Program-made: the position numbers and the translations under genes
From: JBBIRG01 sp964410965
Lineage (GTDB): Bacteria > CLD3 > SB21 > JBBIRG01
Reading direction: 5' to 3'
Assembly: GCA_964410965.1 (NCBI GenBank)
Contig: CAYPIY010000018.1
Location: 1-7,271, forward strand
Length of the DNA stretch: 7,271 nucleotides
The notes under the pieces: model-generated
Database searches by the model: none
What the model saw: the letters and a program-made list of their open reading frames with translations, nothing else
Told to the model about the DNA's origin: nothing
In this document: piece after piece, positions 1 to 4,598 of the stretch
How the letters are laid out: the number at the start of each line of letters is the position of its first letter
Position numbering within the stretch: position 1 is the stretch's first letter

Positions 1-571
1 TCATCCAAGCGAACAAAATCACCGGGAGTCCCGTGGCCAGCGCGAACACCGGCGGCAGAAACAAACCTTCGGGGCTTGCAATTGTCATCGGGATCAGCAT
101 GCCGAAATACAGCACCCCGCTGTAAGGGCAAAACGCGAGCGCAAAAATGATCCCCAGCAACAATACCATCCACCACTTGCTGAAATCCAGCCGTTCCAGC
201 TTCTCATGCCAGGAACCGCTTCGAAGAGCCGGAAATCGGATAACATCCAGCATCAGCAATCCGATAATAATCAGAACAGGGCCAAGAACGCGTTCACCCC
301 AGCTCATGAAAAATTTCGTCAGGTCCAATTTACTCAATCCGAAATAAACAAGTATCCCGACGCCGGTGTAGGATACGGCACGACCAAGCGTATAAATCAT
401 ACCGTTGAAAAATACACGCTTTCGGTCGCTGATGTCTTTACTGATAAACCCGATCGCCGTAATGTTCGTCGCAAGCGGACAGGGACTGACCGCCGTCAGC
501 AAACCGAGCAGGAACGCGCTGAGAACCGCGTACGATGAAGAATCCAGAAATTGCTGGAGAATGGATTCCAT
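1..571 (-). CDS. arsG: ArsG-family / CcdA-DsbD-like inner-membrane protein (3' end cut off by window)
   Basis: Translating from the ATG at 571 gives 190 codons with no stop before the window edge, so the C-terminus is missing. The protein is very hydrophobic, with helices at about residues 14-41, 53-78, 88-112, 133-160 and 170-190. Helix 1 carries SPCPLATNITAIGF (Cys31) and helix 4 carries FCPYSGVLYF (Cys148). I recognise the first motif as typical of the family annotated as aromatic aminobenzylarsenical efflux permease ArsG, within the CcdA/DsbD/TauE-like membrane group. A Cys-Pro site in the first and in the fourth helix is also the layout of the redox pair in CcdA and DsbD-beta. The start is supported by AAAGGA (582-587), which overlaps the end of arsF, 10 nt from the ATG; only 7 bp separate the two genes, suggesting translational coupling. 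Known family role: export of trivalent organoarsenicals. A thiol-electron carrier role is my alternative. Family assignment fairly sure, function less so. Confidence 0.85.
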   Translation of the reverse strand, partial: MESILQQFLDSSSYAVLSAFLLGLLTAVSPCPLATNITAIGFISKDISDRKRVFFNGMIYTLGRAVSYTGVGILVYFGLSKLDLTKFFMSWGERVLGPVLIIIGLLMLDVIRFPALRSGSWHEKLERLDFSKWWMVLLLGIIFALAFCPYSGVLYFGMLIPMTIASPEGLFLPPVFALATGLPVILFAWM

Positions 572-578
572 GAACGGA

Positions 579-1007
579 TTATCCTTTCAGGTATTTATCG
601 ATAAGCGATCTGATTTCCTGCTTGAGTTTGTCCGGATCGGTCCGGGCGTACCGGAAACCGTTTTCCGTGATATCGGTTTTTTGCTCTCCCCATACAATCA
701 GCAGGGTCTGCATGCCGACCTGGTAACGCGCGGCGATCTCTTCGGATGATTTTTCATCAAGATTTACGCTTTTGAAAACGACGGTCCCTTCCTTCATTTC
801 TTTCGCATAACCGGATTCCAGCGCTTCTTTCGTCACGTTCTCCACGGCCTGGCAGGTCGCGCAGCGGCGGGTATAATGGAAATAATACACTTCAACCGTT
901 CCCGCGGATACCGTTGATTCGTCCTTCTGCTGACTTGTGGATTTTCCGCAAGCGATCAAACTGATGAATGTTGCAATCATCAGCAGGGTATTGACGGTGT
1001 TCTTCAT
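579..1007 (-). CDS. arsF: ArsF-family thioredoxin-fold lipoprotein (CATC)
   Basis: A protein of 142 residues. Residues 1-20 form a lipoprotein signal peptide ending in the lipobox LIAC (Cys20), so the mature protein should be anchored outside the cytoplasmic membrane. A thioredoxin-like domain follows, with VEVYYFHYTRRCATC at about 38-52 (Cys49 and Cys52, a CxxC pair). This matches the family annotated as nitrophenyl compound nitroreductase subunit ArsF, which is found next to ArsG. Oddity: the thioredoxin cis-proline before the third strand appears to be replaced; the segment reads VGMQTLLIV, with Gln100 in that place. Start chosen from AGGAGA (1016-1021), 9 nt upstream of the ATG; a closer out-of-frame ATG at 1014 would not give this product. 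The gene lies 16 bp after the small thioredoxin gene and 7 bp before arsG, in the arsR transcript. A role as extracytoplasmic redox partner of ArsG is inferred. No flavin-binding motif is visible to support a stand-alone nitroreductase. Confidence 0.85.
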   Translation of the reverse strand: MKNTVNTLLMIATFISLIACGKSTSQQKDESTVSAGTVEVYYFHYTRRCATCQAVENVTKEALESGYAKEMKEGTVVFKSVNLDEKSSEEIAARYQVGMQTLLIVWGEQKTDITENGFRYARTDPDKLKQEIRSLIDKYLKG

Positions 1008-1023
1008 TATACATGTCTCCTGT

Positions 1024-1257
1024 TTATTGAGTTAATAGTTTTTTAATTTCATCAGCGGATGGAATACGGCCCTTGACGGCGACTTTCTCATCAACCACGA
1101 TCGCGGGCGTTGTCATCACGCCGTACTTCATGATTTCGCCGATATCCTCGACTTTGCTGACCTGCGCTGCGATTCCGTTCTGTTCGACAACGTCGCGGAC
1201 GGATTTTTCAAGCGCCTTGCATTTCGGGCATCCGGTGCCCAGGATTTTTACGTGCAT
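1024..1257 (-). CDS. Small thioredoxin/glutaredoxin-like protein (redox-active disulfide protein 2 family, CPKC)
   Basis: This 77-residue protein has no signal peptide, so it should be cytoplasmic. It opens with MHVKILGTGCPKC; Cys10 and Cys13 form the CxxC active site at the start of the first helix. MTTPAIVV follows with the cis-proline at Pro51, and the chain ends in a short helix. Size and motifs fit the TM0996/MTH895-type minimal thioredoxin-fold family, which is commonly encoded beside arsR and CcdA-like permeases. The ATG overlaps the last 10 bp of arsR (arsR ends in TAA inside the fourth codon), and a site AAAGGAAA (1262-1269) lies inside arsR, so the two are probably translationally coupled. 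Possible roles are electron donor to ArsG/ArsF across the membrane, or reductant for the ArsC disulfide. It sits where an arsE would be expected in an arsEFG-type cluster, but I cannot confirm that name. Confidence 0.9.
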   Translation of the reverse strand: MHVKILGTGCPKCKALEKSVRDVVEQNGIAAQVSKVEDIGEIMKYGVMTTPAIVVDEKVAVKGRIPSADEIKKLLTQ

Positions 1258-1583
1258 ACGGTTTCCTTTCTGGATATTTTTTGTTTGAAAAGTTCCTTAA
1301 ATAATTCTTTTGCTTCCTGCCAGTTTTGCAGATTGATGCAATATTTGATTTTCGGAGGATTGATCTCGCCCTGGATGAGCCCGGCTTCTTTCAGTTCCTT
1401 CAGATGTTCTGACAACGTCGAACGCGCGATGGGCAGAAGTTCCGCCATATCGCCGCTGTAACAGCATACGTTCTGGCGCGCGGCTAAATATTCCACAATG
1501 AAAACGCGCACCGGATGGCCCAGCGCCTTGGCGTACCGCGCGATTTTGATTTGCTGTTCGGTGTAATGCTCTTCAAAACTCAT
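1248..1583 (-). CDS. arsR: ArsR/SmtB-family metalloregulator (arsenic-responsive repressor)
   Basis: A protein of 111 residues, the usual size for the family, with a single winged-helix domain. The N-terminal helix holds IARYAKALGHPVRVFIVEYL (about 15-32). The helix-turn-helix is at about 46-70, with recognition helix ARSTLSEHLKELKEAGLI, and the beta-wing follows at about 71-85. Cysteines are at 40 and 41 (NVCCYSGD), 82 (KYCINL) and 110 (ETVCT). The vicinal pair just before the DNA-binding helices is a plausible As(III) ligand set. It is not the textbook CVC motif of E. coli or pI258 ArsR, and resembles instead the CC-type sites that arose separately in other ArsR lineages. Family knowledge: the dimer represses until the thiols bind arsenite. 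It is first of four tightly packed genes, and a dyad at 1637-1649 lies 54 bp upstream of its start. The ribosome site is weak (GAAAGA). Promoter hexamers are not clear. Confidence 0.95.
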   Translation of the reverse strand: MSFEEHYTEQQIKIARYAKALGHPVRVFIVEYLAARQNVCCYSGDMAELLPIARSTLSEHLKELKEAGLIQGEINPPKIKYCINLQNWQEAKELFKELFKQKISRKETVCT

Positions 1584-1612
1584 ATAAATCTTTCAGTTTA
1601 TTTTTACCCGCC

Positions 1613-1692
1613 AAACACGCGATAAACACAAAAAAACTTATTGCATAAGAACAATGGCTGTGTTTCACTTTTTTTCAGATGTTCGTGTGTTT
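1613..1692. repeat. Cluster of four AAACAC/GTGTTT hexamers around the arsR operator candidate
   Basis: AAACAC occurs at 1613-1618 and 1624-1629 (11 bp apart, about one helical turn) and its reverse complement GTGTTT at 1660-1665 and 1687-1692. Two copies lie on each side of the CTTATTGCATAAG dyad, facing opposite ways. The inner pair extends to AAACACA (1624-1630) and TGTGTTT (1659-1665), a 7-bp inverted repeat centred near the dyad. It may be an additional regulator-binding array or chance in an AT-rich leader. Confidence 0.3.
1637..1649. promoter_or_regulatory. Candidate ArsR operator upstream of arsR
   Basis: A perfect inverted repeat CTTAT-TGC-ATAAG lies 54 bp before the arsR start, in the 127-bp gap between the rhodanese-like gene and arsR (1584-1710). 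ArsR proteins usually bind short AT-rich dyads in their own promoter, so this is the best operator candidate. On the minus strand TTGTTC (1649-1654) borders the dyad and could be a -35 box, but no convincing -10 box sits 16-18 bp further on. No terminator hairpin is visible between the rhodanese-like gene and this point, so read-through from the arsC promoter is possible. Confidence 0.4.
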
Positions 1693-1710
1693 CGGGGGCA
1701 ACGTTGATTC

Positions 1711-2142
1711 TTAATGATCCGTATGTGATCTGAATTTACGGGTCTTCAGTTTACAGGAGCATTGCCCGTTCAGCTCGTAATCGCGGTTGACGGTCATCGG
1801 CATGCCGTCGTTCAGCCATTCGAGTACGCCCCCGACCAGCGAGGCCGCGTTGGTATACCCGTTGTCCTGAAGAAACTGAACCAGCTCCCTGCTGAATGTG
1901 CCGGCATTGTCAGCCAGTATCAGCGGCCTTTCCGCGGAAAGCCGCTTGTATTCATTTTTAAATTCCCTGACCGTTATATATATGACTTCCGGAACGTCGA
2001 ACTGCCTGAAGTCGGTTTCGTAATTCTCGCGCAGATCAACGAGAACCGCGCCTTTCGTAAGGAATTCGTAGGCCTGCCTCGGCGACAGCGAAACCACACC
2101 GCCGTTCCTGTATCCTATTCCCTGAAAACAATCCTGGTTCAT
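1711..2142 (-). CDS. Rhodanese-like protein lacking the catalytic cysteine, with C-terminal CxC
   Basis: A protein of 143 residues, the length of a single rhodanese domain with extensions. Visible rhodanese features are VSLSPRQAYEFLTKGAVLVDLRE (about 17-39), with the conserved VDLR strand, and the C-terminal GGVLEWLNDGMP (104-115). At the active-site loop, where rhodaneses have CxxGxRS, this protein reads DNAGTFS: Asp78 replaces the persulfide-forming Cys, and Phe83 replaces the usual Arg. Ordinary thiosulfate sulfurtransferase activity is therefore unlikely. Other cysteines are Cys5 in the N-terminal MNQDCFQGIGYRNGG and Cys128/Cys130 in a C-terminal GQCSCK, which could bind As(III) or a metal, or take part in thiol exchange. 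It begins 15 bp after acr3 and is last in the arsC-acr3 transcript, so a role in arsenic handling is likely but unproven. The ribosome site is weak (GAAAGC). No signal peptide; cytoplasmic. Confidence 0.88.
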   Translation of the reverse strand: MNQDCFQGIGYRNGGVVSLSPRQAYEFLTKGAVLVDLRENYETDFRQFDVPEVIYITVREFKNEYKRLSAERPLILADNAGTFSRELVQFLQDNGYTNAASLVGGVLEWLNDGMPMTVNRDYELNGQCSCKLKTRKFRSHTDH

Positions 2143-2157
2143 GGCGTGAGCTTTCGG

Positions 2158-3216
2158 TTAAGCGGTCTCGGGAAAATATTTTTTCCGGAACCAGAGCGCG
2201 ACGTTGACCAGCAGGATCAGCACCGGCACTTCCACCAGCGGCCCGATCACCGTGGCAAATGCCGCCTGTGAATCAATGGTAAAAACGGCGACGGCGACGG
2301 CAATAGCAAGCTCAAAATCATTGCTCCCGGCGGTAAAGGCAACGGTCGTGGACTTTTCATATCCGGCACCCATCCTCCGCGCGATGAAAAACGTAATGAA
2401 GAACATGCCCGCGAAATAAAACAGATACGGGATCGCGACCCGGACCACGTCAAGGGGCAGTTCGACAATTTTGTCGCCCTTGTATGAAAACATCACGAAA
2501 ATCGTAAAGAGAAGTGCGACCGGCGTGATAAACGAAATCTTCGGGATGAACGATGTATGGTACCATGACTTGTCTTTCAATGAAACCAGCGCGGCGCGCG
2601 TGAGAATCCCGCCCAGAAACGGAATGCCCAGGTAGATGAATACCGTCACCGCGATTTCGCCGATGGATATGTCCACCAGCTGGCCCTCAAATCCGAACAT
2701 CGGGGGCAGCAGCGTGATAAAAATGTAGGCGTAAACCGAGTATAGAAAGACCTGAAAGAGCGCGTTGAACGCGACCAGTCCGGCGGCCAGCTCCGAATCG
2801 CCTTTCGCAAGGTCATTCCAGACCAGCACCATCGCGATGCACCGGGCCAGCCCGACCAGGATCACGCCCACCATCATATCGGGTTTGTCGGGAAGAAAGA
2901 TCAGCGCGAGAAAAAACATCACCAGGGGGCCGATGATCCAGTTCTGAACCAGCGACAACGCCAGCAGACGGATATTCCTGAACACCACCGGAAGTTCCTC
3001 GTATTTCACCTTCGCCAGCGGGGGGTACATCATCAGGATCAGGCCGATGGCAATCGGAATGTTCGTGGTGCTCTCCGGGGAAGTTTTCAGCGAATCCCAG
3101 AATTTCGCGATCGGCGGGTATAACCATCCGGCCGCCACGCCGATGAACATGGTAACGAAAATCCACAGCGTCAGATAACGGTCAAAAAAGGATAATTGTC
3201 TGGAAACGGAACTCAT
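2158..3216 (-). CDS. acr3: Arsenite efflux permease of the ACR3 family
   Basis: This 352-residue protein is full length for ACR3 and has about ten hydrophobic helices. It exports arsenite across the inner membrane using the proton gradient, without needing an ATPase; no arsA is seen here. Key signatures are GLARCIAMVLVWNDLAKGD at 122-140, with the conserved functional Cys126 in the fourth helix region, and GSNDFELAIAVAVAVF at 297-312, holding the conserved acidic Glu302, followed by ATVIGPLVEVPVLI (321-334). These match the residues shown to matter in characterised bacterial Acr3 proteins. The start is set by a good ribosome site, AGGAAGG, 5 nt before the ATG. The gene follows arsC after a 78-bp gap that shows no terminator, and precedes the rhodanese-like gene by 15 bp, so the three probably form one transcript. 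Confidence 0.97.
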   Translation of the reverse strand: MSSVSRQLSFFDRYLTLWIFVTMFIGVAAGWLYPPIAKFWDSLKTSPESTTNIPIAIGLILMMYPPLAKVKYEELPVVFRNIRLLALSLVQNWIIGPLVMFFLALIFLPDKPDMMVGVILVGLARCIAMVLVWNDLAKGDSELAAGLVAFNALFQVFLYSVYAYIFITLLPPMFGFEGQLVDISIGEIAVTVFIYLGIPFLGGILTRAALVSLKDKSWYHTSFIPKISFITPVALLFTIFVMFSYKGDKIVELPLDVVRVAIPYLFYFAGMFFITFFIARRMGAGYEKSTTVAFTAGSNDFELAIAVAVAVFTIDSQAAFATVIGPLVEVPVLILLVNVALWFRKKYFPETA

Positions 3217-3221
3217 TTCGG

Positions 3222-3228
3222 CCTTCCT
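3222..3228 (-). promoter_or_regulatory. Ribosome binding site of acr3
   Basis: AGGAAGG on the minus strand, 5 nt from the acr3 ATG. It is the strongest such site among the arsenic genes, where arsC, the rhodanese-like gene and arsR all have weak ones. It fixes the acr3 start and could let the exporter be made in excess of ArsC. Confidence 0.75.
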
Positions 3229-3294
3229 GTTGGTATAATTGAATGGTTAGTTCTGGTACACAATGAAATATACGCGATGAAGCGTTCCTTTCGG

Positions 3295-3738
3295 TTATTC
3301 ATCGAGGCTTTGTGGAGATTTCAATTCCTGTATATAAAATCCGTAGAAACGTTCCCTGATCTCATCCCTTATCCTTCGGAATACAGACAAAATTTCCTCA
3401 TCCGATCCGGTTGCCCCGGCGGGATCCTCGAATCCGATATGCAGGCGGTGTTTTACCTGTCCGGTAAACACAGGGCAATTATCGCTCGCGTGTCCGCAGA
3501 CGGTGATAACATAATCGAATGGCTGATTCACAAACTGTTCCGCATGCTTAGGAAAATTCTTACTCAGATCGATGCCGGATTCCTTCATCACCTGCACCGC
3601 TTTGGGGTGCACCTGTCCGGACGGCTTCGTTCCGGCGGAAGATACGTCAAAGCTATTGTCAAAGGATTTTAGAAATCCCTCCGCCATCTGGCTTCGGCTG
3701 GAGTTCCCGGTACATAAAATGATAATCCGCTTGGACAT
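3295..3738 (-). CDS. arsC: Arsenate reductase, thioredoxin-coupled LMW-phosphatase type
   Basis: A protein of 147 residues that reduces arsenate to arsenite in the cytoplasm. The N-terminal P-loop reads ILCTGNSSRS (Cys9 nucleophile, Arg15). Cys81 (VITVCGHASDNCP) and Cys88 complete the triad that relays the disulfide, as Cys10/Cys82/Cys89 do in pI258 ArsC, and Asp105 in FEDPAG is the expected general acid. All key residues are present, so the enzyme should be active and should be recycled by thioredoxin; the small CPKC protein at 1024-1257 is a possible local partner. The start gives the standard short lead before the P-loop and an upstream in-frame stop is close, but the ribosome site (AAAGG, only 2 nt from ATG) is tight. 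It is the first gene after a consensus promoter. Confidence 0.97.
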   Translation of the reverse strand: MSKRIIILCTGNSSRSQMAEGFLKSFDNSFDVSSAGTKPSGQVHPKAVQVMKESGIDLSKNFPKHAEQFVNQPFDYVITVCGHASDNCPVFTGQVKHRLHIGFEDPAGATGSDEEILSVFRRIRDEIRERFYGFYIQELKSPQSLDE

Positions 3739-3758
3739 GGCCTTTATTTGTTTATTAC

Positions 3759-3785
3759 ATTTCGTATTTCGTCAAAACCCGAAAT
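3759..3785. promoter_or_regulatory. ATTTCG repeats at the arsC start site, operator candidate
   Basis: ATTTCG appears twice in tandem (3759-3764 and 3766-3771, 7 bp apart) and once inverted as CGAAAT (3780-3785). The 3766/3780 pair is a 6-bp inverted repeat with an 8-bp spacer. It directly abuts the -10 box and covers the expected transcription start, where a repressor would block initiation. The sequence differs from the CTTATTGCATAAG dyad before arsR, so either ArsR tolerates both, or another factor or none acts here. Confidence 0.35.
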
Positions 3786-3814
3786 ATTATATGTAAAAAC
3801 AGTTGAAATGTCAA
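3786..3814 (-). promoter_or_regulatory. Consensus sigma-70-type promoter for arsC-acr3-rhodanese
   Basis: On the minus strand TTGACA (3814-3809), a 17-bp spacer and TATAAT (3791-3786) match the housekeeping promoter at all twelve positions with ideal spacing. The start of transcription should fall near 3780, giving a leader of about 40 nt before arsC. Such a strong promoter on a resistance operon suggests either constitutive expression or tight repression through the adjacent ATTTCG repeats. Confidence 0.85.
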
Positions 3815-3815
3815 G

Positions 3816-3853
3816 AACAAAAACATCCCGGCAACCGGGGTTACCGGGATGTT
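3816..3853 (-). terminator. Intrinsic terminator after the TPR-like lipoprotein gene
   Basis: Read on the minus strand, AACATCCCGG (3853-3844) and CCGGGATGTT (3831-3822) form a perfect 10-bp stem around a 12-nt loop that can pair further (AACC/GGTT). A T-rich tail TTTTTGTTC follows. The stem begins 42 nt after the stop codon at 3896. There is no T-tract on the other strand, so it works one way only. The -35 box of the arsC promoter starts immediately after the tail, insulating the arsenic genes from upstream transcription. Confidence 0.88.
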
Positions 3854-3895
3854 CCTTGCAGTTACGATCGGCGCACGGATATTGGACCTAGCGGA

Positions 3896-4486
3896 TTATT
3901 TCATTTTAGCCGTCAGTTTTTTCGTCCATTCCCCGTTACCCAGCTGTTCCAGTTTGGCCAGAATCATGGCGCCGATGTCCGGGTCGGCCATATCCGGGTT
4001 GAACGCAGGATCCAGTTCCTGAATGCGTTCCACGGCTTCGTCGTAATAGCCTTTCTGGTAATAACTGGCTGCCTGAACCCAGATCAGTTGTTTAGAGTCC
4101 ACCAGCGTATCCAGGCTCATTTTGAAATTCGCGTTTCTGTGCAACACATCGTAAGCACGCTCGATCGACTCGTCAAACAGGTTCAATCCCCAGGCGGTGA
4201 AACTCCATCCGGCCAGGCCGTCTAATGAACTGTCCGGCGCCGCTGCGGCAAACATTGTGTCCGCGTTCTCATAATCATTCAGCCGCAGATAGCACCATCC
4301 CGCGCCGACCTGAGCGACGGAACTGTCCGTATCGATGTAATCCAGGTAGATACCGAGCGCCTTAGTGTACTTTTTCTGCTTAAAGTACTTACCGGCATCT
4401 TTCAGTGTATCCTTGTCTTTCTCGCAGCTTACGGTAAATACGCCGATCAGCAATGCGCCTAAAATACACAATGACAGGTTTTTCAT
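3896..4486 (-). CDS. Small TPR-like lipoprotein of unknown role
   Basis: A protein of 196 residues. Residues 1-20 are a lipoprotein signal peptide ending FTVSC (Cys21, followed by Glu, so outer-membrane sorting would be allowed). The mature part contains helical repeats of TPR type at about 27-55 (AGKYFKQKKYTKALGIYLDY), 56-86 (VGAGWCYLRLNDYENADTMF), 87-115 (GWSFTAWGLNLFDESIERAY) and 132-162 (QAASYYQKGYYDEAVERIQELDP). Such proteins act as protein-protein scaffolds in the periplasm; no enzymatic motif is seen. The start has a good ribosome site AGGGAG (4495-4500); a nearer out-of-frame ATG at 4493 does not fit. The gene ends in a strong terminator and so is not part of the arsenic operon. It may be cotranscribed with the large secreted protein gene 112 bp upstream, since no T-tailed terminator separates them. 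Specific function not recognised. Confidence 0.9.
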   Translation of the reverse strand: MKNLSLCILGALLIGVFTVSCEKDKDTLKDAGKYFKQKKYTKALGIYLDYIDTDSSVAQVGAGWCYLRLNDYENADTMFAAAAPDSSLDGLAGWSFTAWGLNLFDESIERAYDVLHRNANFKMSLDTLVDSKQLIWVQAASYYQKGYYDEAVERIQELDPAFNPDMADPDIGAMILAKLEQLGNGEWTKKLTAKMK

Positions 4487-4564
4487 GGTTCATGCTCCCT
4501 GATTAGGTTGATAATTCATATTTGATTCTTTTCTGTCGTTATCCGAACTGGTTTATATTTATTC

Positions 4565-4585
4565 TTTTCCCTTTGCGCCTCTGCG
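4565..4585 (+). repeat. Dispersed 21-bp repeat, copy 1 (core CTTTGCGCCTCTGCG)
   Basis: Identical over 21 bp to the last bases of the window (7251-7271), in the same orientation. This copy continues into CCCTGGCGAGAGG; CCTCT (4578-4582) can pair with AGAGG (4594-4598), with GCC/GGC inside, forming an imperfect hairpin right against the stop codon of the gene at 4599-7058. Sequences of this CTCTGCG type are familiar as intergenic repeats in environmental bacteria. The hairpin has no T-tail on either strand, so it is not an intrinsic terminator. Confidence 0.7.
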
Positions 4586-4598
4586 CCCTGGCGAGAGG

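Noticed and set aside
1..571. Annotating this as a cytochrome c biogenesis protein CcdA
   Set aside because: The core resembles CcdA, but the SPCPLATN motif and the arsR-trx-arsF neighbours point to the ArsG family; no cytochrome genes are near.
1762..2271. 169-codon open frame on the plus strand across the rhodanese/acr3 junction
   Set aside because: It is antisense to two well-supported genes, resembles no family, and has no ribosome site; it is a shadow of high-GC codon usage.
2813..3166. 117-codon open frame on the minus strand inside acr3
   Set aside because: A different frame of acr3, highly charged and Arg/Gly-rich, with no family features.
3234..3239. TATAAT on the plus strand upstream of acr3
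   Set aside because: No -35 box at a suitable distance and no plus-strand gene to serve; it is chance in the acr3 leader.
3803..4225. 140-codon open frame on the plus strand
   Set aside because: Antisense to the TPR-like lipoprotein gene and running through its terminator hairpin; the composition is not protein-like.
4578..4598. Hairpin directly after the secreted protein stop codon, considered as a terminator
   Set aside because: The stem is short and bulged and is followed on the minus strand by purine-rich GCGCAAAGGG rather than a T-tract; it is better explained as part of the dispersed repeat.
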